A DNA stretch of 64,000 bases from Streptomyces lydicus (GCF_000717345.1 NZ_JNZA01000040.1:106820-170819), one strand, 5' to 3'; counted from the first letter of the stretch, positions 44,351 through 55,288 are shown. Made by a program: numbers and translations. Notes: a model not told the origin generated them from the sequence alone.

Positions 44351-44393
44351 GCCCCAGGGCCGTACGACGGGTCGCCGGCATCGCGCCGCTCGC

Positions 44394-44870
44394 TCAGCTG
44401 GGCTGCTCGATCACCTGGGCGATGTACAGCCCTTCCCCGAGTTTCTCCACCAGCTCCAGCTGCGTGTCGAGGTAGTCGATGTGCTGTTCCTCGTCGGCGA
44501 GGATGTCCTCGAAGATGTTCGCCGACGTGATGTCGCCCTTGCTGCGCATCAGCTCGATACCGCGCTTGAGCCGGTCGATCGCCTCGACCTCGATCTGCCG
44601 GTCCGCCTGGAACATCTCGGTGACGGTCTGGCCGACCCGTACGTGGAACAGCCGCTGGTAATTCGGCAGCCCCTCGAGGAACAGAATCCGGTCGGTCAGG
44701 ACCTCGGCGTGCTTCATCTCGTCGAAGGACTCGGCGCGGGTGTACTTCGCGAGCTTCGTCCAGCCGAAGTTCTCCTGCATCTTGGCGTGCAGGAAGTACT
44801 GGTTGATCGCGGTCAGCTCGGCGGTCAGCTGCTCGTTGAGGAATTCGATGACCTCGGGGTCGCCCTGCAT
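44394..44870 (-). CDS. bfr: Bacterioferritin
   Basis: 158 residues from ATG 44870 (GGAAGGAG upstream), a four-helix ferritin. The di-iron ferroxidase ligands are at the standard places: Glu18, Glu51, His54, and Glu/His in ADEEQHIDYL. Met52 is the heme ligand between subunits. It oxidises and stores iron in a 24-mer shell. Convergent with bfd. No iron box is seen before it. Confidence 0.95.
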   Translation of the reverse strand: MQGDPEVIEFLNEQLTAELTAINQYFLHAKMQENFGWTKLAKYTRAESFDEMKHAEVLTDRILFLEGLPNYQRLFHVRVGQTVTEMFQADRQIEVEAIDRLKRGIELMRSKGDITSANIFEDILADEEQHIDYLDTQLELVEKLGEGLYIAQVIEQPS

Positions 44871-45016
44871 GGCTGCGGGCTCCTTCCACGCGAGTACTGG
44901 GCAGGTGCCGCGCATCCTTGCACCGCCCGGAGAGGGCGTCCAGTAAGTTCACGCTTAGTACGAGTTGCCCGAATCCCTCCCTCCCTGGTCATCGGCACCC
45001 CTTCCGGTCTGACAAC

Positions 45017-45649
45017 ATGGAGGGCATGGGTCAGCCGGAAAGCCGCGGAGCAGAGCATCCTCAGCTGCCTCCGGGGCAGCGGCTGCAGCGGGGCTGGCCG
45101 GTGACGCACTACGGACCCGTCCCGAAGTTCCGCCCCGAACGCTGGGAATTCCGGGCCTTCGGCGCCACCGCGGACGCCGAGAAGCACTGCTGGTCGCACG
45201 AGGAATTCACGGCCCTGCCGTACACCACGGTCGTTGCCGATATGCACTGCGTGACGAAATTCAGCATGCTGGGCGCCGAATGGGGCGGGGTGCTCACCAA
45301 GACCATCCTGGACCTCGCGCCGCCCGCGCCCGATGTCACCCATGTGATGGTGTGGGCCGAGTACGGCTTCAGCTCGAATGTGCGGCTGGAGGATTTCGCC
45401 GCGGAGAAGTGCATCTTCGCGACCCACCGCTCCGGTGAACTGCTCACCGCCGAGCACGGTTTTCCGGTACGGCTGATCGTGCCCCATCTGTATGCCTGGA
45501 AAGGCCCCAAGTGGGTCCGCGGTATCGAATACATGCGGGCCGACCGCCGCGGCTTCTGGGAGGAGCGCGGCTACCACAACCTCGGCGACCCCTGGCGCGA
45601 GCAGCGCTACTCCTACCAGGAGGAGCCCGGCGAGGGCCCCGAGCTCTGA
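45017..45649 (+). CDS. Sulfite oxidase-like molybdopterin oxidoreductase
   Basis: 210 residues from ATG 45017 (ATG 45026 is an alternative; GGAGG sits only 2 bases before it). The fold is that of the sulfite oxidase molybdopterin domain: DMHCVTKFSMLGAEWGGV with the molybdenum-ligand Cys, KCIFATHRSGELLTAEHGFPVRLIVPHLYAWKG split here by its conserved Gly-Phe-Pro, and GYHNLGDPWREQRY. No signal peptide is visible, so it is cytoplasmic, unlike MsrP/YedY. Electron acceptor and substrate unknown. Confidence 0.85.
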   Translation: MEGMGQPESRGAEHPQLPPGQRLQRGWPVTHYGPVPKFRPERWEFRAFGATADAEKHCWSHEEFTALPYTTVVADMHCVTKFSMLGAEWGGVLTKTILDLAPPAPDVTHVMVWAEYGFSSNVRLEDFAAEKCIFATHRSGELLTAEHGFPVRLIVPHLYAWKGPKWVRGIEYMRADRRGFWEERGYHNLGDPWREQRYSYQEEPGEGPEL

Positions 45650-45673
45650 GCCGGCGCTCAGCCGGGCGCCGGC
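45650..45673. terminator. Hairpin between convergent genes
   Basis: GCCGGCGC (45650-45657) and GCGCCGGC (45666-45673). Confidence 0.55.
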
Positions 45674-45683
45674 CCGGTGAGGG

Positions 45684-46583
45684 TCAGGGCGCCCGCAGCT
45701 CCTTGAGGCGGGCCACGTCCGCGGCGTGCCCCTCCTTGCCGCCCGGGGTCTCCACGACCAGCGGCACCCCGGCCGTCGCCGGGTGCGTGAACAGGTCCGC
45801 GAACGGCTCCGTGCCGATGTGCCCCGCGCCGATGTTCGCGTGCCGGTCCTTGTGGGCGCCCGCCACGTCCTTGGAGTCATTGGCGTGGATCAGCTTCAGC
45901 CGGCCCTCGCCGGTGACCTCCACCAGCTCGTCCAGCAGCAGCTTCACCCCGCCCGGCGCCGCCATGTCGTGCCCGGCCGCGAAGGCGTGGCAGGTGTCGA
46001 GGCAGACGCCCAGCTTCGGGTGCCGCTCCAGTGCGTCGAAGTACGGCCCGAGGTCCTCCGCCAGCGCACACAGCGAGGCGCCCTGCCCGGCCGTCGGCTC
46101 CAGCAGCAGCCACGGGTCCTCCGGGTGCGTCAGCTCCTCCAGTAGCGGCCGCATCCGCGCCCCGACCTGCGCCATCGCCTCCGCGCGCGGCCGCCCGCCG
46201 GTCGCCGAACCGGTGTGCACCACCACGCCCAGCGCACCGATCTCCCGGCCCCGGCGCAGCGAGTGCCGCAGCGACTCCACCGACCGCTCGACCGTCGCCT
46301 CGGTGTGCGAGCCGAAGTTGATCAGATACGGGGCGTGCACGTACACCGGCATGCCCGCCAGCGCACAGGCCGCGCGGAACGCCTCGTCCTGCTCGGGGCT
46401 GCCGGCCGGCGTCGCCCAGCCGCGCGGATTGGCGACGAAGACCTGGACGGCCTCGGCGCCCATCTCACGGGCGTAGGGAAGGCCGGTCTTCGCCAGCCCG
46501 CCGGCCACCGGCACATGCCCGCCGACCGGATTGCGCAGACGGGCGGCGTCCTCGGTACCAAGGGGGAAGGGAGAGTTGCTCAC
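45684..46583 (-). CDS. nfo: Endonuclease IV-type deoxyribonuclease
   Basis: 299 residues from GTG 46583 (GGGAG). An AP-endonuclease 2 TIM barrel with its tri-zinc ligands: HAPYLINFGS, VVHTGSATGG, LLEPTAGQG, CLDTCHAFAAGHD, HANDSKDVAGAHKDRHANIG split by Asp/His, and VVETPGG. It cuts DNA at abasic sites during base-excision repair. It stands alone, convergent with the sulfite-oxidase-like gene. Confidence 0.92.
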   Translation of the reverse strand: MSNSPFPLGTEDAARLRNPVGGHVPVAGGLAKTGLPYAREMGAEAVQVFVANPRGWATPAGSPEQDEAFRAACALAGMPVYVHAPYLINFGSHTEATVERSVESLRHSLRRGREIGALGVVVHTGSATGGRPRAEAMAQVGARMRPLLEELTHPEDPWLLLEPTAGQGASLCALAEDLGPYFDALERHPKLGVCLDTCHAFAAGHDMAAPGGVKLLLDELVEVTGEGRLKLIHANDSKDVAGAHKDRHANIGAGHIGTEPFADLFTHPATAGVPLVVETPGGKEGHAADVARLKELRAP

Positions 46584-46638
46584 GCTCCCAAGCGTGCCAG
46601 GTGCCGCACGCAGGTCGTACGGCACCCGGTCAGGTCCG

Positions 46639-48597
46639 CTACAGCGCACCCTTGAGCTTGATGGTGATCGTGCCGCCCTTGGGTGCCTTCTGGCCGCCCT
46701 CGACGGACTGCGAGTCCACCTCGTCCTGCGGGAACAGCCAGGGCTTGTCCACCTTGACCTCGAAGCCGAGCGAGGTCAGCTCCTTCTTGGCGTCGTCGAC
46801 CTTCTTGCCGGTCACGTCCGGCACGGTGATCATCTCCGGGCCCTTGGAGAGCGTCAGGGTGACGGTGTCGCCCTTGCCGATCTGGTCGCCCTCGGACGGC
46901 GTCTGCCGGGCGACGGTGCCCTTGTCCTCCGGCGAGAACACCGGCTGGGCGGCGAAGCGCACCTGGAAGCCGGCCTGGCGCAGGGTGTTCTCGGCGTCCG
47001 CGCGGTCGCTGCCGACCACACCCGGCACATCCACCGGCGCGCCCCGGCTGACGGTCAGTGCCACCGCCGTGTCGGGCCGCCTCTTGGTGCCCGCCTTCGG
47101 GTCCGTACGGATCACCGATCCCTTGGCGACGTCCGTGCTGAACTCCCGCGTCACGGTGCCCGGCACCAGACCCAGGTCGCGCAGCTTGCGCTTGGCGTCC
47201 GCGACCGGAGTGCCCGACAGGTCGGGGACGGTGACGATGTCGGGGCCCCGCGAGACGGTGATCGTGACCGTGCCCGTCCCGCGGATCCGCTTGCCGGTCT
47301 CCGGGTCCGTCTTCATGACGTGCCCGCGCTCCACGTTGGAGCTGAAGCCGCGGACGACCTTGACCCCCAGCCCGGCGTCCCGCAGCGTCGAGACGGCCTT
47401 GGCCTGCGGCATGTCCAGCACCGCGGGCACCGAGGTGAACTGGCCGGAGTTGATGTACCACACCCCCGTGCCGACACCGAGAACCAGCAGCACCGCGGCG
47501 ACGATCGTGGCCAGCCGGCGCCGCTGCAGCAGCCCGCCGGCAGGCGCCGCCGGGGCCGGCGCGGGGCGCAGCCGGGTCGTGTGCCCGTCCGGCGGGACCT
47601 CCAGCCGGCTGGTGCGGTTCAGCTCCGGCTGGTCAGCCCCCGGCAGCGGCAGCTGTACCCCGGCGGCCCGGGGTATGACGTCCGTGGGCTCCGAGCCGTC
47701 GCCCGCGGGCACCTCCTTGGCCTGCGGCGGTACGAGGTCCAGCTGCTCGTCGGTCAGCTCCGCCCGGGCCTCCCGGGTCCTCGACAGCAGCACCACCGCG
47801 TCCTGCGCCCGCCGCTCCGGCTCGCGGGCGGTGGCCAGCGCGACCAGCGCGTCCAGCTGCGGCGCGGTCCCCGGCACCCGCTCGGACGGTGGCAGCACGT
47901 CCTCGTGCAGGTGCTGGTAGAGCACCTGGGCCACCGTGCCGCCGGTGTGCGGCTTGGAGCCGGTCAGCATCTCGTAGAGCACCACACCGCAGGCGTAGAC
48001 GTCGACCCGGGCGTCCGCGGTGCCGTGCTCCAGCTGCTCGGGCGCCAGATAGGACACGGTGCCCAGGACCGAGCCCGTCGAGGAGGTGGTGTTGGTGTCG
48101 ACCGCCCGCACCAGCCCGAAGTCGGCGACCTTCACCCGGCCGTCGTCCCCGATCAGGACGTTCTCCGGCTTCATGTCGCGGTGCACCAGACCGGCCCGGT
48201 GCGCGGCCCCCAGGGCGGCCAGGATCGGCTCCAGGATGTCCAGCGCGGCCCGCGGCTGGAGGGCGCCCCGCTCGCGCAGCACGTCACGCAGCGTGCAGCC
48301 GGCGACGTACTCCATCGCCAGATAGACGTACGTACCGTCCGTGCCCTGGTCGAAGACGCCCACCACGTTGGGATGCGACAGCCGGGCGACCGACTTCGCC
48401 TCCCGGATGAAACGGTCCACGAACTCGCCGTCCGCGGCGAGGCCCGGGTGCATCACCTTCAGCGCGAGCACACGGTCGAGCCGGGTGTCCACGGCCCGGT
48501 AGACCGTGGCCATACCGCCTGCCGCGATGCGTGCCTGGACGCGGTAGCGGCCGTCGAGCAGCTGGCCCACGAGCGGGTCTTCGAGCGTCGTATCCAC
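46639..48597 (-). CDS. Serine/threonine protein kinase with PASTA domains
   Basis: 652 residues from GTG 48597. The kinase domain (about 15-280) is complete: IAAGGMATVYRA, ALKVMHPG (Lys), HRDMKPENVLI, VADFGLVRA and LAPEQ. A Pro-rich linker leads to one transmembrane helix (about 345-365) and four PASTA repeats (about 370-650) outside the cell, each starting with a VPxVxG-like segment. PknB-type kinases sense muropeptides or lipid II. This is one of several such kinases in Streptomyces. TAGACT ends 8 bases before the GTG with no ribosome-binding site, so probably leaderless. Confidence 0.93.
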   Translation of the reverse strand: MDTTLEDPLVGQLLDGRYRVQARIAAGGMATVYRAVDTRLDRVLALKVMHPGLAADGEFVDRFIREAKSVARLSHPNVVGVFDQGTDGTYVYLAMEYVAGCTLRDVLRERGALQPRAALDILEPILAALGAAHRAGLVHRDMKPENVLIGDDGRVKVADFGLVRAVDTNTTSSTGSVLGTVSYLAPEQLEHGTADARVDVYACGVVLYEMLTGSKPHTGGTVAQVLYQHLHEDVLPPSERVPGTAPQLDALVALATAREPERRAQDAVVLLSRTREARAELTDEQLDLVPPQAKEVPAGDGSEPTDVIPRAAGVQLPLPGADQPELNRTSRLEVPPDGHTTRLRPAPAPAAPAGGLLQRRRLATIVAAVLLVLGVGTGVWYINSGQFTSVPAVLDMPQAKAVSTLRDAGLGVKVVRGFSSNVERGHVMKTDPETGKRIRGTGTVTITVSRGPDIVTVPDLSGTPVADAKRKLRDLGLVPGTVTREFSTDVAKGSVIRTDPKAGTKRRPDTAVALTVSRGAPVDVPGVVGSDRADAENTLRQAGFQVRFAAQPVFSPEDKGTVARQTPSEGDQIGKGDTVTLTLSKGPEMITVPDVTGKKVDDAKKELTSLGFEVKVDKPWLFPQDEVDSQSVEGGQKAPKGGTITIKLKGAL

Positions 48598-48633
48598 GGC
48601 AGAGGAGTCTACTGTCGCGCGCGTTTTTGTCCG

Positions 48634-49008
48634 TCCCACGTTGTCGGCTGTCCCGCCGTGGTTGTTGCTCGCCGTTGCGCCTGCGGCGGGCGTGGGTGGT
48701 CGGGTGCGGTGCCGGCCCTCCAGACTTCGTCCTCCGGTCCAGCCCCTCCCGTAGTGGGGAGGAAAAAGGCCGGTGGGGGCGGGCGTCTTACTGACGCTAG
48801 CCCCCACCGGCCTTCAACTTTCTCCCCCACGGGAGGGGCCGCGCCGCAGGACGAAGTCCGGAGGAGCGGCACCGCACCCAGCAATCACCTGGCCCGCCGC
48901 AGGCGCAACGGCGAGCAACGAGCACGGCGCCGCAGACGACCACGTGCGGCGGCGCCGCAAAGCGCAACGGCGAGCAACCACCACGGCGGGAAAGCCGAAA
49001 ACGTGGGA
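48634..49008. repeat. Long near-palindromic element, copy 2
   Basis: About 375 bases, self-complementary over nearly the full length. Outer arms carry TCCCACGTTGTCGGC and GCCGAAAACGTGGGA. The centre stem AAGGCCGGTGGGGGC pairs with GCCCCCACCGGCCTT around GTC-TTACT-GAC. The loop TTACT is the complement of AGTAA in copy 1, so copy 2 lies inverted relative to copy 1. It fills the gap between the PASTA kinase and thiG; the kinase promoter abuts it. No protein is encoded. Confidence 0.85.
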
Positions 49009-49013
49009 AGCCC

Positions 49014-50088
<1,075 letters not shown>

Positions 50089-50092
<4 letters not shown>

Positions 50093-51336
50093 ACGGGCTG
50101 CTCCTCCGGGAAGGGGGCGGGCGCGGGCTCCGCGGCGGTGCGGGGGGTCCCGCCGCGCTCAGGCGTGGAGAAGCGCTGCGGGGAGAAGGGACGGGCCTCC
50201 TCGGGCAGGCTCCCGGTGGCCAGCGCCTCGGCCATCGCGTCCCCGGTGACCGGCGTCAGCAGGACGCCGTTGCGGAAGTGGCCGGTCGCCAGTTGGAGGC
50301 CGGGCAGCGCGGTCGGCCCCAGGAGCGGGGCGTTGTCGGGGGAGCCGGGGCGCAGCCCGGCGCAGCTCTCCACGAGCGGCAGCTCGGTGATGCCCGGGAC
50401 CAGCTCGTGCGCGTCCCGCAGCAGCTCGTAGACGCCGCCGGCGGTGACGGTGGTGTCGAAGCCCAGCTCCTCGCTGGTGGCGCCGATGACCAGCTCGCCG
50501 CTCTCCCGCGGCACCAGATAGAGCGGATTGCCGCGGACCACGGCCCGTACGGTGCGCGACAGGAAGGGGGGCGAGCCGGCGGGCACCTTCGGCAGGCGCA
50601 GCCGCAGAACCTGGCCCTTGACCGGCCGTACCGGCGGCCGCACCTCCTCGGGCACCCCGGCCAGCCCCGCGCTGCGGCTGCCCGCCGCCAGGACGGTCTG
50701 CCCGGCCGACACCCTTGTGCCGTCGGCGAGTTCGGCACCACGGGCCCGGCCGCCCTCGACGGTCAGCCGCTCGGCCCGGCTCCGGTGGAAGACCACGCCG
50801 GCCCGCTCGCAGGCCACCAGCAGCGCGCTCGCCAGCCGCCGCGGATCGACCTGGTGGTCGCCGTCGACCCGCAGCCCGCCCCGTACGCCGGGGGCCAGCA
50901 TCGGCTCCAGACGGCGGCACTCCCGGCCCGCCAGCCACTGCGAGTCCAGGCCCGACCGGATCTGCAGCGCGTGCAGCTCGCGCAGGTAGGCGCGGTCGTC
51001 GGCGTCCAGCGCGACCGCCAGCGTGCCGCACCGCCGGTGGCCGATCCGCTGCCCGCCGGCCTCCTCCAGCTCCTCGGTGAACCGCGGGTAGCGGCGGGCC
51101 GAGGCCAGGTTGAGGCCCAGCAGCGTCTGCTCGCCGTAGTGGAGCTCGGTGACCGCGGCGAGCATGCCGGCCGCGACGTACGCCGCGCCGCCGCCGGGCG
51201 CCGGGTCGGCCACCGCGACGGACATCCCGCGGCCGGCCGCCCGCCAGGCGGTGACCAGGCCGATGATGCCGCCCCCGATGACGAGCACGTCGGGATGCCC
51301 GGTGACGGGCACCGATGGTGTGGCAGGTGGATGCAT
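50089..51336 (-). CDS. thiO: Glycine oxidase ThiO
   Basis: 415 residues. FAD-binding N-terminus DVLVIGGGIIGLVTAWRAA, the DAO-type fold with HQVDPRRLASALL, and CAGLRPGSPDNAPLLGPT near the C-terminus. It oxidises glycine to the imine needed by ThiG. First gene of the thiOSG operon, directly behind a TPP riboswitch. Confidence 0.93.
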
Positions 51337-51344
51337 GGGCGTCC

Positions 51345-51443
51345 AGCCCCTCCCTTCGCCGGCATGACCCGGATCAGGTTCGTACGGTCGGAGGCCGGCC
51401 AGCCTCCCTCTCAGCCCGGTGCGTCCGGGCTCCCGCGAGTGCG
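51345..51443 (-). promoter_or_regulatory. TPP riboswitch (THI element)
   Basis: Read on the minus strand: GGGCTGAGAGGGAGGCTGG, then CGAACCTGATCCGGGTCATG and CCGGCGAAGGGAGGGG, the canonical thi-box halves. It binds thiamine pyrophosphate and represses thiOSG. The last G-rich block lies next to the thiO start, which fits control of translation. Confidence 0.95.
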
Positions 51444-51624
51444 TGTATCCGTCACCCTAGTACGGGGGTGCAAAGCGCCGTAAGGCAACGCCCGGGTGCG
51501 CGCGGGGGCGCCCGCCGGTGCCGGGCGCGGGCCGGGACACCGGCGCGCCGGTCCGTGACGCTGTGTCAGAGATCTCCTTGCGTGCTGCTGCGAGCGGCGT
51601 CCCCCACCGTCCTAGAGTGATCGG

Positions 51625-52920
51625 GTGAGCGAGCAGAGCAAGTCCTCCCAGGCCCCTGACCGCACGCCCCGCGTCGTGATCATCGGCGCCGGCATCGCGG
51701 GTGTGCAGACCGCGGTCGCCCTGCGCGAACAGGGCTGGCGCGACGCGATCACACTGTTCGGCGACGAGCCCCACCCGCCCTACGACCGCCCGCCGCTGTC
51801 CAAGGCGGTGCTGCTGGGCAAGGCCGACGGCTCGGCCTTCGACGTGGACTTCGAGGGACTCGGCATCGAGCTGCACCTCGGCCGCCGGGTCACCGCCCTG
51901 ACGCCGGACCGCCGGCAGGTCGAGACGTCCGAGGGCCCGGTCCGCTACGACCACGCGGTCATCGCGACTGGCGCCGACCCCGTCATGCTGCCCGGCAGCC
52001 AGGGCCTGCCCGGCGTCCACCTGCTGCGCACCCTCGACGACGCCGAACGGCTGCGCCCGGTGCTCGCCGCCCAGCACGAGATCGTGGTCGTCGGAGCCGG
52101 CTGGATCGGCGCCGAATTCGCGACCGCCGCCCGTGAGGCGGGCTGCGCGGTCACCGTCGTCGAGGCCGCCGAACGCCCGTTGGCCGGTGCGCTGCCCGCC
52201 GAGGTCGCCGCCCACATGACCGGCTGGTACGCGGGCGCCGGCGCCGAGCTGCGCACCGGCGCGCGGGTCGCCTCGGTGGCCCCGGGCGCGGTCACCCTCG
52301 CCGACGGCACGACGCTGCCCGCCGACGCCGTGGTCGTCGGCATCGGTGCCCGGCCCGCCACCGGCTGGCTGGCCGGCTCCGGCGTCGAGATCTCCGCCGA
52401 GGACGGCTCCGTGCTCGCCGACGAGCGGCTGCGCACCTCGGTGCCCGACGTGTACGCGGTCGGCGACTGCGCCTCCTTCCCCTCGACCCGTTACGGCAGC
52501 CGCCTGCTGATCCACCACTGGGACAACGCCCTCCAGGGCCCGCGGACGGTCGCCGAGAACATCGCCCGGGGCGGCACGGAAGGGCTGGTCTACGACCCGG
52601 TGCCGTACTTCTGGTCCGAGCAGTTCGGCCGGTTCGTGCAGTACGCGGGCCACCACGGGGACGCCGACGAGATGGTCTGGCGCGGCGACCCGTCCGGCGC
52701 CGCCTGGTCGGTCCTCTGGCTGCGCGGCGAGGAGGGCCCGCACGAGGGGCAGGCCGGCGGGGGCGAAGGCGGGCGCGGGGCCGGCCGGCTCGTCGCGCTG
52801 CTGGCCGTGGGGCGCCCGCGCGACCTCGCCCAGGGGCGCAAGCTGATCGAGCGGGGCGTCGCCCTCGACCGGGAGCGGGCCGCCAACGCGGCCGTGCCGC
52901 TGAAGGCCGCCGCCCGGTAG
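51625..52920 (+). CDS. FAD-dependent ferredoxin/rubredoxin reductase-like oxidoreductase
   Basis: 431 residues. The FAD site (VVIIGAGIAGVQTAVAL) is followed by PYDRPPLSKAVL, the NAD(P) site (EIVVVGAGWIGAEFATAA) and the second FAD site (VYAVGDCASFPS). This is the plant-type ferredoxin reductase/BenA-like family, passing electrons from NAD(P)H to an iron-sulfur partner, which is not encoded nearby. A Gly-rich insert (GQAGGGEGGRGAG) near residue 375 is unusual. TAGAGT ends 6 bases before GTG, so probably leaderless. Divergent from thiO. Confidence 0.9.
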   Translation: MSEQSKSSQAPDRTPRVVIIGAGIAGVQTAVALREQGWRDAITLFGDEPHPPYDRPPLSKAVLLGKADGSAFDVDFEGLGIELHLGRRVTALTPDRRQVETSEGPVRYDHAVIATGADPVMLPGSQGLPGVHLLRTLDDAERLRPVLAAQHEIVVVGAGWIGAEFATAAREAGCAVTVVEAAERPLAGALPAEVAAHMTGWYAGAGAELRTGARVASVAPGAVTLADGTTLPADAVVVGIGARPATGWLAGSGVEISAEDGSVLADERLRTSVPDVYAVGDCASFPSTRYGSRLLIHHWDNALQGPRTVAENIARGGTEGLVYDPVPYFWSEQFGRFVQYAGHHGDADEMVWRGDPSGAAWSVLWLRGEEGPHEGQAGGGEGGRGAGRLVALLAVGRPRDLAQGRKLIERGVALDRERAANAAVPLKAAAR

Positions 52921-53058
52921 CCGCCGCCCGGCAGCGGCGGGCCCGGCCGCCGGGACGCCCGGCGCGCCCCGGGTGCGGCGTCACCCACCGGTGTGCCGGC
53001 GGCCCCCGATGGCGAGGCCCGGCTACCGGCTGTCAGTGCGAGGTGGCACGCTTGTCCT

Positions 53059-53424
53059 GTGACCGAGATTGACGCAAACATCGATGGACTCGTCCCCGCC
53101 TGGCTCACCCTCCCCGACATCGCCGAACGCCTCGACGTCGAGGTGACGCGCGTCCGGCAGCTGGTCAAGGAGGGCCAGCTGATCGCGGTGCGCCGTGGGG
53201 AGAACAGGGTGCTCCAGGTACCCGCCGATTTCATCAAGGACGACAAGGTCGTCAAGGGCCTCGTCGGCACGCTCACGCTCCTCAAGGACGACGGCTTCAC
53301 CGACGAGGAGATGCTGGAGTGGCTGTTCACCCCGGATGAGACCCTGCCCGGCACCCCCGCGCAGGCGCTGCGCGAGAATCGCGGCACGGAGGTGAAGCGC
53401 CGGGCCCAGGCGCTCGCCGTCTGA
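53059..53424 (+). CDS. Rv2175c-like helix-turn-helix DNA-binding protein
   Basis: 121 residues from GTG 53059. An excisionase-like winged helix ([41 protein letters not shown], read with its Gly turn) and a C-terminal helical domain ([22 protein letters not shown]) match the mycobacterial Rv2175c family. In M. tuberculosis this protein is a substrate of the kinase PknL. An earlier in-frame ATG at 52993 has no family support. DNA targets unknown. Followed by a strong hairpin. Confidence 0.88.
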   Translation: MTEIDANIDGLVPAWLTLPDIAERLDVEVTRVRQLVKEGQLIAVRRGENRVLQVPADFIKDDKVVKGLVGTLTLLKDDGFTDEEMLEWLFTPDETLPGTPAQALRENRGTEVKRRAQALAV

Positions 53425-53484
53425 TCCACCCGGTGCGGCGCGCCCCCGACGGCCCGCCGCACCGGCATCCATCACCACATCCGC

Positions 53485-53520
53485 GGGGCGTACGGGCCGG
53501 ACGGCCGGCCCGTACGCCCC
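53485..53520 (+). terminator. Hairpin terminator before thiE
   Basis: GGGGCGTACGGGCCGG (53485-53500) pairs with CCGGCCCGTACGCCCC (53505-53520): 16 perfect pairs, 4-base loop. Confidence 0.8.
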
Positions 53521-53542
53521 TGACCTGGGGGAAAGCCGCCCG

Positions 53543-54199
53543 ATGAGCACCGCACGACAGGCCCTGTCCGACGCCCGTCTCTACCTGTGCACGGGCGCCC
53601 GCACCGACCGCGGCGACCTCCCGCAGTTCCTGGACGCGGTGCTGTCGTCCGGCGTGGACATCGTCCAGCTGCGCGACAAGGGCATGGAGGCCGGCGAGGA
53701 GCTCCGGCACCTGGAGGTCTTCGCGGACGCCTGCCGGCGGCACGGCAAGCTGCTCGCGGTCAACGACCGCGCCGACGTCGCACACGCCGTCGGCAGCGAC
53801 GTGCTGCACCTCGGCCAGGGCGATCTGCCGGTCCCGGCCGCCCGCGCGATCCTCGGCCAGGACGTCCTCATGGGCCGCTCCACCCACGCCGAGGCCGAGG
53901 TGGACGCCGCGCTCACCGAGGACGGCGTCGACTACTTCTGCACGGGCCCCTGCTGGCCCACGCCCACCAAGCCGGGCCGCCACGCCCCCGGCCTCGACCT
54001 GGTCCGCTACACCGCCGCGCGCGCCCCCGAGCGCCCCTGGTTCGCGATCGGCGGCATCGACGCCGGCAATCTGGACGAGGTGCTCCAGGCCGGCGCCCGC
54101 CGGGTGGTGGTGGTCCGCGCGATCACCGAGGCCGACGACCCGGGCGCCGCGGCCGCCGCGCTGGCCAAGCGCATCCGGGACGCCGCCGACGCCTCCTGA
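53543..54199 (+). CDS. thiE: Thiamine phosphate synthase
   Basis: 218 residues. It joins hydroxymethylpyrimidine diphosphate and thiazole phosphate. Signatures: [39 protein letters not shown] split by Gly, [15 protein letters not shown] and [17 protein letters not shown] start with GGGGGAAAG upstream. No TPP riboswitch is seen before it, so unlike thiOSG it may be expressed constitutively. Confidence 0.95.
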   Translation: MSTARQALSDARLYLCTGARTDRGDLPQFLDAVLSSGVDIVQLRDKGMEAGEELRHLEVFADACRRHGKLLAVNDRADVAHAVGSDVLHLGQGDLPVPAARAILGQDVLMGRSTHAEAEVDAALTEDGVDYFCTGPCWPTPTKPGRHAPGLDLVRYTAARAPERPWFAIGGIDAGNLDEVLQAGARRVVVVRAITEADDPGAAAAALAKRIRDAADAS

Positions 54200-54244
54200 G
54201 ACGGGCACCGGGCCGCCTTCCCGGACGGCCGCCGGGCCGGAAAA

Positions 54245-54261
54245 TGTCCAACCAGTGGACA
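54245..54261. promoter_or_regulatory. Inverted repeat upstream of metF
   Basis: TGTCCA (54245-54250), ACCAG, TGGACA (54256-54261). The octamer CCAACCAG occurs twice (54249-54256 region and 54271-54278) just upstream of the metF promoter. Possible operator; no regulator assigned. Confidence 0.35.
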
Positions 54262-54296
54262 CGAACCCGGCCAACCAGGCATAACGCCGATGACGG

Positions 54297-54325
54297 TTGG
54301 TGTGCGCCCGGGCGGTGGTTAACCT
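54297..54325 (+). promoter_or_regulatory. metF promoter
   Basis: TTGGTG (54297-54302), 17-base spacer, TAACCT (54320-54325), 6 bases before the ATG: a vegetative promoter giving a leaderless mRNA. Confidence 0.65.
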
Positions 54326-54331
54326 GCCGGT

Positions 54332-55249
54332 ATGGCCCTAGGTACAGCTTCCACCAGGACTGATCGCGCACGAACCGTGCGCGACCTGCTCGCTTCCGGC
54401 AAGCAGTCCTACTCGTTCGAGTTCGCCGCCCCGAAGACCGAGAAGGGTGAGCGGACCCTGTGGAACGCCATTCGTCGGATCGAGGCCGTCTCCCCGACCT
54501 TCGTCTCGGTGACGTACGGCGCCGGCGGCACCTCCCGTGACGGCACGGTCCGCGCCACCGAGCGCATCGCCACCGACACCACCCTCACCCCGGTCGCCCA
54601 CCTGACCGCGGTCAACCACTCCACGGCGGATCTGCGCAACATCATCGGCCAGTACGCCGACGCCGGGATCCGCAACATGCTCGCGCTGCGCGGCGACCCG
54701 CCCGGCGACCCGATGGGCGAGTGGGTCAAGCACCCCGACGGCATCGCCTACGCCGCCGACCTGGTCCGGCTGATCAAGGAGTCCGGCGACTTCTGCGTCG
54801 GCGTCGCCGCCTTCCCCGAGATGCACCCGCGCTCCACGGACTGGGACACCGACGTGGCCCACTTCGTGGACAAGTGCCGGGCCGGCGCGGACTTCGCCAT
54901 CACCCAGATGTTCTTCTACGCCGAGGACTACTTCCGGCTGCGCGAACGGGTCGCCGCCGCGGGTTGCTCGACACCGATCATCCCGGAGATCATGCCGGTG
55001 ACGAACGTCCGTCAGATCGAGCGGTTCGCGCAGCTCAGCAATGCCGCCTTCCCGCCCGATCTGGCCGAGCGCATCCTCGCCGTCAAGGACGACCCGGCGG
55101 CGGTACGCTCCATTGGCATCGAGTACGCGACGGAACTGTGTGCGCGCTTGATGGCCGAGGACGTTCCCGGGTTGCACTTCATTACCCTGAACCACTCCAC
55201 GGCGACCCTGGAAATCTACGAGAATCTGGGACTGCACCAGCAGTCCTGA
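54332..55249 (+). CDS. metF: 5,10-methylenetetrahydrofolate reductase
   Basis: 305 residues, FAD-dependent TIM barrel: [14 protein letters not shown] (catalytic Glu), [39 protein letters not shown] and EIMPVTN. It reduces methylene-THF to methyl-THF for methionine synthesis. ATG start; leaderless promoter immediately upstream. No riboswitch is seen. Confidence 0.96.
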   Translation: MALGTASTRTDRARTVRDLLASGKQSYSFEFAAPKTEKGERTLWNAIRRIEAVSPTFVSVTYGAGGTSRDGTVRATERIATDTTLTPVAHLTAVNHSTADLRNIIGQYADAGIRNMLALRGDPPGDPMGEWVKHPDGIAYAADLVRLIKESGDFCVGVAAFPEMHPRSTDWDTDVAHFVDKCRAGADFAITQMFFYAEDYFRLRERVAAAGCSTPIIPEIMPVTNVRQIERFAQLSNAAFPPDLAERILAVKDDPAAVRSIGIEYATELCARLMAEDVPGLHFITLNHSTATLEIYENLGLHQQS

Positions 55250-55288
55250 TCACGGTTGGCCGCCACAGCGGCGGAAGATGGGGCGTAT

